From contig VAWW01000061.1 in the NCBI GenBank assembly GCA_005884575.1, positions 1 to 36,901 of the forward strand: DNA of 36,901 bases. The letters are read 5' to 3'. Both the position numbers and the translations under genes were made by a program. Under the pieces are notes generated by a model. That model was given only the letters and a program-made list of their open reading frames with translations, did not search any database and was not told the origin of the DNA. Source of the stretch: Actinomycetota bacterium (lineage in GTDB: Bacteria > Actinomycetota > Thermoleophilia > Gaiellales > Gaiellaceae). This document shows positions 1 through 8,247 of this stretch, one piece after another (within the stretch, counting starts at the first letter, position 1; the number at the start of each line of letters is the position of its first letter).

Positions 1-217
1 ACGTGCCGCCGAGGACGCCGGCGGTCGTCTTGATCGTCAGGGTCTTCGCGAGGCCGGGGACGCCCTCGAACAGCAGGTGGCCCTGGGCGAGCAGCGCGAC
101 GAGGACCCGCTCGAGCATCGCGTCCTGTCCGGCGATCACGCGCCTGATCTCGAACAGGGCCTGCTCGAGGCGGTCCTTCGCCTCGATCGGCGAGGGCGGG
201 GGCGGAAGCTCGGTCAC
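1..217 (-). CDS. MoxR-family AAA+ ATPase, N-terminal part (runs off window)
   Basis: The minus strand from a GTG at 217 reads as the first 72 residues of a MoxR-type AAA+ ATPase. The typical opening helix (IRRVIAGQDAMLERVLVALL) is followed by HLLFEGVPGLAKT, which holds the Walker A P-loop GVPGLAKT. MoxR ATPases act as chaperones for assembling or activating partner proteins, often with a VWA-domain protein and a DUF58 protein encoded next to them; those partners would lie outside the window. The start is supported by AGAGGAG about six bases upstream. The gene continues beyond base 1, so the Walker B and sensor regions cannot be checked. The secreted peptidase lies 94 bases upstream on the same strand and may be co-transcribed. 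Confidence 0.88.
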   Translation of the reverse strand, partial: MTELPPPPSPIEAKDRLEQALFEIRRVIAGQDAMLERVLVALLAQGHLLFEGVPGLAKTLTIKTTAGVLGGT

Positions 218-310
218 GTCGCGCTCCTCTCGTGGCTGGGGCCGTCAGGAAATCACGGCTGCCTAAGTTTCCTATGAGAGTACGCGCCGGGTCTGAAACC
301 CGCAGATGCG

Positions 311-1801
311 CTAATGACCCCGGGGGGAGTGCCCGCCGCCGTGCACCTCGAGGGCCTTCGGCCGGCCGCTCTGCTCGCGGCGGGAGTCGTTCGATCCCCT
401 CGACGGGCGAAAATCGGGCTGGTCGCCGCGGTCCGTCGGGGCCGAGACGAGGTCGGGGAGGAGCTTCGCCACGTTCGGCGTGCCCCAGCCCGTGGTCGGG
501 TCGTATCCGTCGGCCGCGCTGAAGCCGATGCCCCAGAGCGACGGGTCGATCAGCGGGTCGCGGAGGACGTCGTCCCCGACGGTGATGTCGTGGAAGTCCC
601 GGGTTGAGCGGCGGTCCGCGGCGATCGAGTAGAGAACGGGATTCGCGAACCCGATTCCCGCTTTGCCCTGCCGGCCGCGCAACTCGTTTGCGAGCGCGAT
701 GATCCCGGCCCACTGCGGCGCGCCAGCGCTGTTGCCGCCGACGACGTAGCGGCCCAGGAAGCCGTTGATCGTGACCGCAACCTGCACGCCGCCGTCGATC
801 GCAGCGTTGAAAGCGACATCGGGGGTCATCCGCCGCGACCCGGTGGCGAGTCCGCGCTGGTAGCTCGGCTGCGGGAAGAGCGCGCTCGGGCCCCCACCGT
901 CGGCGAGGCCAAAGTCGGACTCGTTCCACGTCTGCTCGCCGCCGTACCGGCCGTGGCTCCAGAGCCCGTCCGGGTACGGCAGGCCCATCGTGCCGCCGAC
1001 GCCGGTGACGAGCGGGTCGCTGGAGGGATAGTCGGCTGTGGGAATCGCCTTGCCGTTCGCATCGACGACGCCGTCGCCGGCGCCGAGGTCGCCGGCCGCC
1101 GCGACGACGGTCGTGCCGAGGCGCCAGGCGAGGAGGTGGTTGGCGAACGAGCCCGCGATCTCACGGATTCCCGCCGCGTCGCGCGGCGAGGGCTCCGAGA
1201 GGCCGAAGCTCTCCGAGATGACCGCGCCCGGATACTTCTTGATCATCGCGAGCTCGGTCGCGGTGAGGTCGCTCCACTCGTCGCTCGAGGCGATCGCGAG
1301 GACGATCTTCGCGCCCGGCGCCATGGCGTGGGCGTATTCGACGTCGAGCGAGGTCTCGATCGCCCAGGCGGCGGCCGTGTCCGGATCGGGCGGTGTCCCG
1401 CAGCCTGCAGTCTGCGGGCAGACGACGTCGAGTGGGCCGCTCGGGATCCCGAAGTGTGCGTTGAAGAACGCGAGATCGTCCTGGATCGCGTCGCTGCCGA
1501 AGGCGTCGACGATGACGATCGTCTGGCCGGCGCCGGTCGGCGCCTGCGGGCCCGTCGGCACGTTGTACGCGTCCTTGATGTGCGAGGGCGCGTAGCAGAC
1601 GAGCTGGAAGTCTCCGAAGTCGCAGATCGGCGTCGTCGCCGCGGCCGCCGGCTCGCCGGGCGCGAGCGGCGTTGCGAAGCGCGCCGAGAGCGGCCGCGCG
1701 TAGAGCGGCCCCGCCGCGGCGGCCGCCGCAGCCCAGCAGAGACCGACGACCGCCGCCGCGGTGAGGGCGAGGAGGCGTGATCTGGAGGTAAGGCTGGCCA
1801 C
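311..1801 (-). CDS. Secreted sedolisin-like (S53) serine-carboxyl peptidase
   Basis: A 496-residue protein with a signal peptide (residues 1-30, charged start then an Ala-rich core) and a subtilisin-fold peptidase domain of the S53 type. Visible catalytic landmarks are E149 and D153 in AIETSLDVEYAH, D238 in AAGDLGAGD (oxyanion position) and S358 in GGNSAGAPQWAG, matching the Glu-Asp-Asp-Ser set of sedolisins. The ending GYDPTTGWGTPN resembles the family's calcium-binding loop. It would act outside the cell on proteins. There are only about 60 residues between the signal peptide and the catalytic core, so the long activation prodomain of classical sedolisins is missing. A hydrophilic tail of about 45 residues follows the core. 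GTG is chosen as start because it gives the signal peptide and has GGAG seven bases upstream. Confidence 0.9.
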   Translation of the reverse strand: MASLTSRSRLLALTAAAVVGLCWAAAAAAAGPLYARPLSARFATPLAPGEPAAAATTPICDFGDFQLVCYAPSHIKDAYNVPTGPQAPTGAGQTIVIVDAFGSDAIQDDLAFFNAHFGIPSGPLDVVCPQTAGCGTPPDPDTAAAWAIETSLDVEYAHAMAPGAKIVLAIASSDEWSDLTATELAMIKKYPGAVISESFGLSEPSPRDAAGIREIAGSFANHLLAWRLGTTVVAAAGDLGAGDGVVDANGKAIPTADYPSSDPLVTGVGGTMGLPYPDGLWSHGRYGGEQTWNESDFGLADGGGPSALFPQPSYQRGLATGSRRMTPDVAFNAAIDGGVQVAVTINGFLGRYVVGGNSAGAPQWAGIIALANELRGRQGKAGIGFANPVLYSIAADRRSTRDFHDITVGDDVLRDPLIDPSLWGIGFSAADGYDPTTGWGTPNVAKLLPDLVSAPTDRGDQPDFRPSRGSNDSRREQSGRPKALEVHGGGHSPRGH

Positions 1802-1923
1802 AGCGGTTCTCCGGCTCCCGGGCTCGGAGCCTGAGTGCAGTGTCGGGAACGCGTCGGACGCCCACGATCCCCCGTTCAGGTGCGGAGCATCCCTCGTTCG
1901 GCGTGCGCGGCCGCAGAACCGCT
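1802..1923 (-). promoter_or_regulatory. Structured 5' leader of the S53 peptidase gene (riboswitch-like candidate)
   Basis: The RNA leader on the minus strand can be closed by a perfect 9-base pairing between AGCGGTTCT (1915-1923) and AGAACCGCT (1802-1810). The second strand lies between the GGAG ribosome site and the GTG start, so the pairing could gate translation. Inside are short motifs such as GCCGAAC and CGGGGGA, loosely like conserved pieces of the c-di-AMP (ydaO) riboswitch, which in actinobacteria often precedes secreted enzymes. The fit is loose, so the class is unproven. Confidence 0.3.
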
Positions 1924-2059
1924 TTCCCGGGCTTCGGCTCCCCGGGGAGGGTTCCCGACGCCGGGACGAATCCGGCGGCGTTCCCGGCGTCGATCAGGAC
2001 GAAGGGCAGTCCTGGAGCTCCCGTGAATGCCCGTTCGGGCGCGTAATCCAGCCGGTTGA

Positions 2060-2126
2060 CGGAGCGGCGCAGGAGTCGAACCTACCCAGCCGTGGGTTAC
2101 ACGACCTCACCGGTTTTGAAGACCGG
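2060..2126 (-). tRNA. selC: tRNA-Sec (UCA) 3' half; 5' half absent
   Basis: Read on minus, this is the 3' two thirds of a selenocysteine tRNA. It has an anticodon stem CCGGT/ACCGG around loop CTTCAAA (anticodon TCA at 2117-2119), a long variable arm with 6-bp stem GTCGTG/CACGGC, a T arm GTAGG-TTCGACT-CCTGC, the 8-base acceptor strand GCCGCTCC and discriminator G. No CCA is encoded. A complete gene would need GGAGCGGC about 27 bases upstream of 2126 plus a D arm. The sequence there is the in-frame end of the LysE gene and pairs no better than chance. So this is a fragment: probably an attachment-site or recombination remnant of selC, with the intact gene elsewhere. The LysE stop codon (2107-2109) lies inside it. 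Confidence 0.75.
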
Positions 2127-2724
2127 CTGGGCCAGCCACTCGCACGCCCAGGCCGACGTAGATCGAGCCGGCGGCGACGTTCAGGTTGCGCACCGCCCGC
2201 CGGCCCCCCAGCACGCGCGCGAAGCGTCCCGCGAGGACGCCGACCGTGCCGTCGACGACGATCTCCAGCGCGACGAAGCACGCGCCGAGGACGAGGAACT
2301 GGAGCGCGACGTCGCGATGCGGATCGACGAACTGCGGCAGGAACGCGATGCTGAACAGCGCCATCTTCGGATTGAGCAGGTTCGTCAGCAGTCCGCGCCT
2401 GAAGGCTCGCCCGTTGCCGTCCCGCGTCTGGATCCCGCGGTTGCGGTTCCGCAACGTGCGAACGCCGAGCAGGATCAGGTAGCCCGCGCCGAGCACGCGG
2501 ACGCCGTCGTAGGCGACCGGCGCTGCGCGAAAGAGCGCGGCAAGGCCGAGTGCCGACGCCGAGATGTGGACGACCTCGCCGGCCGCCGCGCCGACCGCCG
2601 CCGTGAAGCCGGCGCGCGGACCGCCGCGGAGGCCGGTCGCGAGGCAGAAGAGCATGTCCGGCCCCGGCGTCAGCATCAGCACCGTCGCCGTGAGGAGATA
2701 CGTCGCGAAGAGCGACCAGTTCAC
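2107..2724 (-). CDS. LysE/RhtB-family amino-acid exporter
   Basis: A 205-residue inner-membrane exporter of the LysE/RhtB superfamily, which pumps amino acids or derivatives out of the cell. The family signature TPGPDMLFCLATGLRGGPRAGF (near residues 15-35) is clear, followed by GAAAGEVVHISASALGLAALF and LLTNLLNPKMALFSIAFLPQF, the conserved NPK segment. About five to six membrane helices are apparent and the length is normal. Translation starts at a GTG that overlaps the TGA of the upstream gene in GTGA, with GAGGAG ahead of it, so the two are translationally coupled. The last codons (AGLQNR-stop) are read from the anticodon arm of a partial selenocysteine tRNA, so the C-terminus was reset when those sequences were joined. 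Confidence 0.9.
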   Translation of the reverse strand: MNWSLFATYLLTATVLMLTPGPDMLFCLATGLRGGPRAGFTAAVGAAAGEVVHISASALGLAALFRAAPVAYDGVRVLGAGYLILLGVRTLRNRNRGIQTRDGNGRAFRRGLLTNLLNPKMALFSIAFLPQFVDPHRDVALQFLVLGACFVALEIVVDGTVGVLAGRFARVLGGRRAVRNLNVAAGSIYVGLGVRVAGPAGLQNR

Positions 2725-3041
2725 CGTCCGCGCTCCTCGACCTCGTAGTGCGCGACCCGCAGCTCGCGGTCGACGAGGAACCGGTCGTCCTCCGGAAAGA
2801 ACACGGCCTGCTCGAGATCGTCGCCGGCGAACGCGCGCACGTCGTCGACGGAGTCGAACAGCAGCACCGTCTGGAACTCGGCGCGGTCGCCGACCCGGCG
2901 GTGGAGGACGATCGTGCCGCGGTTTCCCGGCAGCGCGCGCACCGCACTCATCCCCGTCCGCTCGAGGTAGTCGGCGTACGCCTGCTCGTCCTCGGCGCGC
3001 GTCGCGCCGCGCCACGTCCGCGCGATCACTCGGGCACCCAT
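2721..3041 (-). CDS. Small ABM-domain (antibiotic biosynthesis monooxygenase-like) protein
   Basis: A 106-residue protein starting MGARVIARTWRGATRAEDEQAYADYLE, with the dimeric alpha/beta-barrel pattern of the ABM family: an N-terminal strand with ARTWRG, a helix containing the tyrosine run AYADYLE, then GTIVLHRRVGDRAEFQTVLLFDSVDDVRAFAG. Members include small monooxygenases, but most are uncharacterised and this one has no diagnostic active-site residue that I can point to. It starts 16 bases inside the end of the glycosylase gene and its stop overlaps the LysE start, so the three form a tight operon. The link between a DNA repair enzyme, this protein and an exporter is unexplained. Confidence 0.75.
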   Translation of the reverse strand: MGARVIARTWRGATRAEDEQAYADYLERTGMSAVRALPGNRGTIVLHRRVGDRAEFQTVLLFDSVDDVRAFAGDDLEQAVFFPEDDRFLVDRELRVAHYEVEERGR

Positions 3042-3922
3042 CCCCTCGTCAGGTAGAGCCAGAATGCGAGCCCCGCGTAGTCGCGGTAGCGGTGGAACTT
3101 GCGCTCGATCGTCCTGTCGGAGGCCTTGCGGCCGTTCAGCCGCGCGTACGTCGGCCGCGTCCAGGAGTCGAAGATCAGCCGCCGGTAGCGGCCGAGCGAC
3201 GTGGTCATCAGGTGCGCCGCCGCGTACGGCCCGACGCCCGGCAGCGCGAGGAGCCGCTCGGCGACCTCCTCCTCGGTAAGCGCCGGTTCGCTCAGCTCCT
3301 CGAGGGCGACCTCGCCGGACGCGACCAGCGTCGCGAGGCTGCGCAGGTACGGGCCGCGATAGCCGGCGCGCACGACGTCCTTGTAGAAGCGCTCGTCGGC
3401 CTCCGCCATCGCGGCGGCGGACGGGAACGCATGCCTGCCGTCCGGCGCCTTCCGGCCGAGGTTGTCGACGAGCGCGGAGACCATCCGCACCGTTCCCGAC
3501 CACGCGACGTTGGTCGTGCAGATCGTCTTGACGACGTCCTCGAACACGGTCGGGCTGCGCAACATCCGGCCCGCACCGGCGGCGGCCCAGCCGAGGACGG
3601 GATCCTCGGCCGCGAGGGCGTAGAACGCCGAGAGGTCGTCATCGAGCCTGAGCATGTGCCGCAGGATCGGGAGCGCACGCTCGTCGCCGTCGACGTTCGC
3701 GTAGCCGGGCCGTCCCTCCGACACGCGCACGGTGCGCGCGGTGCGGCCAACCGGCAGCGTCGTCTCGAGCGTCCACTCGTCCTCGTCGACGCGCTGCGGC
3801 GACAGCGACGCGACGCCGTGCGAGACAAGCGTGCGCCGGAAGTCGACGGGCTCGCCGCCGGCGCCGACGAGCCGGAGCTCCGAGTGCGGTGGTGGTTGTG
3901 TTCGAGTGTGTCGACCGGTCAT
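3026..3922 (-). CDS. HhH-GPD family DNA glycosylase
   Basis: A 298-residue protein related to AlkA/OGG1-type base-excision glycosylases. The helix-hairpin-helix is LLALPGVGPYAAAHLM (residues 224-239), and about twenty residues later D252 in RRLIFDSWTR sits where the catalytic aspartate is expected. The position used by the OGG1 lyase lysine (GVGxK) is Tyr here, so if active it should be a monofunctional glycosylase. The upstream part (FEDVVKTICTTNVAWSGTVRMVSALVDNLG) matches the glycosylase helical domain. The start is ATG at 3922 and the gene opens the operon with the ABM protein and LysE. The substrate base cannot be assigned; alkylated or oxidised purines are most likely from family knowledge. 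Confidence 0.85.
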   Translation of the reverse strand: MTGRHTRTQPPPHSELRLVGAGGEPVDFRRTLVSHGVASLSPQRVDEDEWTLETTLPVGRTARTVRVSEGRPGYANVDGDERALPILRHMLRLDDDLSAFYALAAEDPVLGWAAAGAGRMLRSPTVFEDVVKTICTTNVAWSGTVRMVSALVDNLGRKAPDGRHAFPSAAAMAEADERFYKDVVRAGYRGPYLRSLATLVASGEVALEELSEPALTEEEVAERLLALPGVGPYAAAHLMTTSLGRYRRLIFDSWTRPTYARLNGRKASDRTIERKFHRYRDYAGLAFWLYLTRGWVPE

Positions 3923-3980
3923 CTCAGACGGCGCGCGGGCGCCGCCCGCACGCCTGAAGGCGGCACCGCAAGCAGCGCCG

Positions 3981-4367
3981 CTACGTCTCCTGCATGTACT
4001 CGGTCTCCCACCCGGAGACCGCGAACGGCTTGTCGGGCCAGCCGCCGATCGAGAGGACGTTCGTGTCCGGGTCTCGCGCGACGGCCTTGCGCTTCAGCGA
4101 CGGGTCGCGGATGAAGACGGCGGTCCCCTTCGGTGCGTCGACCTCGTTACCGTCGATCGTGAACGTCGCGTGCCCTTCGAGGACGAGGTAGAGCTCCTCG
4201 TGCCCGCTCTCCTCGACATGCTCCGGGATGACGTCGCTGCCCTCCTCGTGGCGCCAGGAGTTGATCCCGAAGGCGCGGATGTCGAACTCGTGGCGGATCG
4301 GCGCCCAGCGCGGCCACTTCGTGTGCGCGATCTGGTCGAGGTTCTTGACGGCGTACGGCTCGGACAT
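3981..4367 (-). CDS. Cupin-domain protein
   Basis: A 128-residue single-domain cupin starting MSEPYAVKNLDQIAHTKWPRW behind a clear GGAGG site. The cupin core is EESGHEELYLVLEGHATFTIDGNEVDAPKGTAVFIRDPSLKR. Its first motif has one metal-ligand-type His and Glu (GHEELY), and the usual second-motif His is replaced (APKGTAVFI), so metal binding and enzymatic activity are doubtful. It may be a small-molecule sensor or storage-fold protein. It is divergent from the CGNR regulator across a short region with an inverted repeat, suggesting that it is a target of that regulator. Confidence 0.8.
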   Translation of the reverse strand: MSEPYAVKNLDQIAHTKWPRWAPIRHEFDIRAFGINSWRHEEGSDVIPEHVEESGHEELYLVLEGHATFTIDGNEVDAPKGTAVFIRDPSLKRKAVARDPDTNVLSIGGWPDKPFAVSGWETEYMQET

Positions 4368-4383
4368 GGTGACCTCCTCGAAT

Positions 4384-4412
4384 GTAACCGGTGATAGCCT
4401 TATACCAGTTAC
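4384..4412. promoter_or_regulatory. Inverted repeat operator between cupin and CGNR genes
   Basis: GTAACCGGT (4384-4392) and ACCAGTTAC (4404-4412) form a 9-base inverted repeat with one mismatch and an 11-base spacer. It fills the 48-base gap between two divergent start codons, next to an AT-richer stretch (TTATAC) that could be a -10 element. It is a likely binding site for the adjacent CGNR protein. Confidence 0.5.
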
Positions 4413-4415
4413 GAG

Positions 4416-4892
4416 ATGAACGGTGCAAAGGCCAGCCTCCTGCTCGTCCGGGACTTCGTCAATACGTTCGACGCCGAGACGAACGCCGATTCGCTTGCGG
4501 AGAGCGGGCTCGTCGGTCGCACCGAGCTCGCGCAGGCACTCGAAGTGCGAGAGGCGCTGCGAGCGTTGCTGATGGCGCACAACGGGCTGGCGGCCGACGT
4601 CGACGGTGCAAGCCGCCTGCTCGATCGGGCCGCGCGGCGCAGCAGGCTGACCGTCCGCTTCGCGTCCGGCGCGGCGCGGGTGCATCCGCGGCGGGGTCTG
4701 GGCGGCATCCTGGCCGCAACCGCTGAGGCGATGAGCTCGCCCGACTGGCCGCGGCTGAAGGCCTGTCGCGCGGACGATTGCCACTGGGCGTTCTTCGACG
4801 AGGCGAGGAACCGGTCGCGCGCCTGGTGCGACATGAAGGTCTGCGGCAATCGGCAGAAGGTGCACCGATACCGTGCGCGTCATGCCGCGTAG
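4416..4892 (+). CDS. CGNR zinc-finger transcriptional regulator (ABATE domain)
   Basis: A 158-residue protein of the CGNR family. The N-terminal ABATE (stress-responsive) domain begins LLLVRDFVNTFDAETNADSLAESG. The C-terminal zinc finger spans LKACRADDCHWAFFDEARNRSRAWCDMKVCGNRQKVHRYRARH, with the defining Cys pairs and the CGNR motif (near residues 116-150). Members bind DNA and often regulate neighbouring genes of stress or small-molecule response. It is divergent from the cupin gene over an inverted repeat and ends 20 bases inside azlC, so it may also control azlCD. No strong ribosome site is seen ahead of the ATG and the message may be leaderless. Confidence 0.88.
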   Translation: MNGAKASLLLVRDFVNTFDAETNADSLAESGLVGRTELAQALEVREALRALLMAHNGLAADVDGASRLLDRAARRSRLTVRFASGAARVHPRRGLGGILAATAEAMSSPDWPRLKACRADDCHWAFFDEARNRSRAWCDMKVCGNRQKVHRYRARHAA

Positions 4893-5535
4893 AGAGTTCC
4901 GCGACGGCGTTCGTGCGATCCTCGGCCTGACGCCCGCCGCGTTCGCGTTCGGCGCGTCGTTCGCCGTGCTGGCCCGCGCCGCCGGCGTCGGCGGTGTCGC
5001 GGCGACCGTGATGTCCGCGACGACGTTCGCCGGCTCGGCCCAGGTCGCGACGGTCTCGATCCTCGGCACGGGCGGCGGCCTCGCGGCTGCGGTCGTCGCG
5101 GCGCTGCTGCTGAATGCGCGCTACGGCGCGATCAGCGTCTCCGTCGCGCCCGGCTTCCGCGGCAGCCTCTTGCGCCGGCTCGTCGAGTCGCAGCTGATCG
5201 TCGACGAGTCGTGGGCGGTCTCGGTTCAGCCCGACGGGCGCGTCGAGCGGGGCGTCCTGCTCGGCGCGGGCGCGACGCTCTGGATCTTCTGGACCACGGG
5301 CACCGTTGCCGGCGCGGTCGCGGGCGAGGCGATCGGCGACCCGAACCGGCTCGGGCTCGACGGCGCGTTCCCGGCCCTCTTTCTCGCGCTCCTCGCTCCT
5401 CAGCTGCGGAGCCGGCGCGCCGTCGCAGCGGCGGCGATCGGCGCAGCGATCGCGTTTGCATTGATCCCGTTCACTCCTGCGGGCGTTCCGATCGTGGCGG
5501 CGACAGCCGGGTGCCTCGTCGGGTGGCGCCGGTGA
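4873..5535 (+). CDS. azlC: AzlC-family branched-chain amino-acid exporter, large subunit
   Basis: A 220-residue polytopic membrane protein beginning (M)RVMPRREFRDGVRAILGLTPAAFAFGASFAVLARAAG, the usual AzlC opening. The segment TFAGSAQVATVSILG carries the conserved AGxxQ motif and NARYGAISVSVAP follows. AzlC forms an exporter with small AzlD for branched-chain amino acids and analogues. The gene overlaps the end of the CGNR gene by 20 bases; an in-frame ATG at 4882 is an alternative start. Its TGA overlaps the azlD GTG, so the pair is translationally coupled. Confidence 0.9.
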   Translation: MRVMPRREFRDGVRAILGLTPAAFAFGASFAVLARAAGVGGVAATVMSATTFAGSAQVATVSILGTGGGLAAAVVAALLLNARYGAISVSVAPGFRGSLLRRLVESQLIVDESWAVSVQPDGRVERGVLLGAGATLWIFWTTGTVAGAVAGEAIGDPNRLGLDGAFPALFLALLAPQLRSRRAVAAAAIGAAIAFALIPFTPAGVPIVAATAGCLVGWRR

Positions 5536-5837
5536 GCTCTGCGTGGACGGCCGTCGCGATCGTCGGCGTCGGGACGATCGCGCTAAAGAGCACCGGTCCG
5601 GTGCTGCTCGGCGGCCGCGAGCTGCCGGCCCGGCTGATGGGACTGCTGTCCGTGCTCGCCCCGGCGCTGCTCGCGGCGCTCGTCGTGACGCAAGCGTTCG
5701 CGTCCGGCCGGCACCTCGTGCTCGACCCGCGTGCCGCCGGGCTCGGCGCGGCGGCGGTTGCCGTCTTATTGCGCGCGCCGCTCCTGGCCGTGATCGTGAT
5801 CGCCGCGGCCGCGACGGCCCTCGTCCGCGCGCTCTAG
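5532..5837 (+). CDS. azlD: AzlD-family small subunit of branched-chain amino-acid exporter
   Basis: A 101-residue membrane protein starting at a GTG that overlaps the azlC stop in GTGA. The sequence begins VSSAWTAVAIVGVGTIALKSTGPVLLGG, then has two to three more hydrophobic helices with LLRAPLLAVIVIAAAATAL. Length, hydrophobic layout and position behind azlC all fit AzlD. Its last 72 bases are also the antisense end of the HAD gene, an unusually deep convergent overlap. Confidence 0.88.
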   Translation: MSSAWTAVAIVGVGTIALKSTGPVLLGGRELPARLMGLLSVLAPALLAALVVTQAFASGRHLVLDPRAAGLGAAAVAVLLRAPLLAVIVIAAAATALVRAL

Positions 5838-6482
5838 CAGCTCGGCGAGCGGGAGCTCCGCCAGCGACTCGACGACGAGATCGGCGTCATCGAGGCCGAG
5901 GTCGGCCGTGATCGGGTTGGGGACGCCGATGCAGAAGATCCCGGCCGCCTTCGCGGCGCGGATCCCATTCGGCGAGTCCTCGAACGCGACAGCCTGGCCC
6001 GCGTCGAGGCCGAGCAGGCCCAGCGCCTCGAGATAGAGCGTGGGGCGGGGCTTCGCGCGCTCGGTGACGTGGTCGGCGGTGACGATCGCGTCCCAGCCGA
6101 CGAGCCGCTCCAGGCGCCCGAGATTCATGTCGACCCAGGGGCGCGACGAGCTCGAGACGATCGCCTTCCGGAGCCCGAGCCGCTCGGCGTCCGCGAGATA
6201 GTCGGCGATTCCCGGCCGCAGCTCCTCGGCCTCGATCAGCGTCATCTCGTGCGCGGTGCGCCGCTTGTCGAGGAGCTCGCGCTCCAGCGGCTTCCCGACG
6301 AGCTCCTCCAGATGGGCCATCGGGTCGAACCGTGCGCCGATCGTCCCGACCACCGTCGCCCAGTCGTCGAGCGGCAGCTCGTGGCCGTGCTCGCGGTAGA
6401 GCCACTCCCAGCCCGCGCGCGACGCGCTCTCCGTGTCGACGAGCAGGCCGTCGAAGTCGAACAGGAGTCCTCGGATCGTCAC
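5766..6482 (-). CDS. HAD-superfamily phosphatase (beta-phosphoglucomutase-like)
   Basis: A 238-residue HAD hydrolase from a GTG at 6482 (VTIRGLLFDFDGLLVDTES). Motif I is FDFDGLLVDTE with the nucleophile and acid/base Asp pair, motif II is KAIVSSSSRPWV, motif III is the Lys in ERAKPRPTLYLEAL and motif IV is VAFEDSPNGIRAAKAAGIFCIGVPN. The alpha-helical cap after motif I places it with the beta-phosphoglucomutase/phosphoglycolate phosphatase branch. The substrate is probably a small phosphorylated sugar or similar metabolite and cannot be set from sequence. The C-terminal 24 codons run antisense into azlD. It is divergent from hyuA with only about 20 bases between starts. Confidence 0.88.
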   Translation of the reverse strand: MTIRGLLFDFDGLLVDTESASRAGWEWLYREHGHELPLDDWATVVGTIGARFDPMAHLEELVGKPLERELLDKRRTAHEMTLIEAEELRPGIADYLADAERLGLRKAIVSSSSRPWVDMNLGRLERLVGWDAIVTADHVTERAKPRPTLYLEALGLLGLDAGQAVAFEDSPNGIRAAKAAGIFCIGVPNPITADLGLDDADLVVESLAELPLAELLERADEGRRGRGDHDHGQERRAQ

Positions 6483-6501
6483 GGCCGTGCAGAGTACGCG
6501 C

Positions 6502-8241
<1,740 letters not shown>

Positions 8242-8247
8242 CCGGTT

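Noticed and set aside
2127..2154. Possible 5' half making a complete tRNA-Sec with the fragment at 2060-2126
   Set aside because: The needed acceptor strand GGAGCGGC is absent; only about half of the acceptor positions could pair, the D arm lacks the expected form, and the bases are conserved LysE codons.
311..2947. Many long open frames antisense or offset to the peptidase and exporter genes
   Set aside because: They are Arg/Gly/Pro-rich shadows made by high GC, with no domain likeness, and they overlap well supported genes.
3923..3980. GC-rich palindromic stretch between the glycosylase start and cupin stop as a terminator
   Set aside because: Short GGGCG/CGCCC pairings are expected by chance at this GC content and no clean stem-loop stands out.
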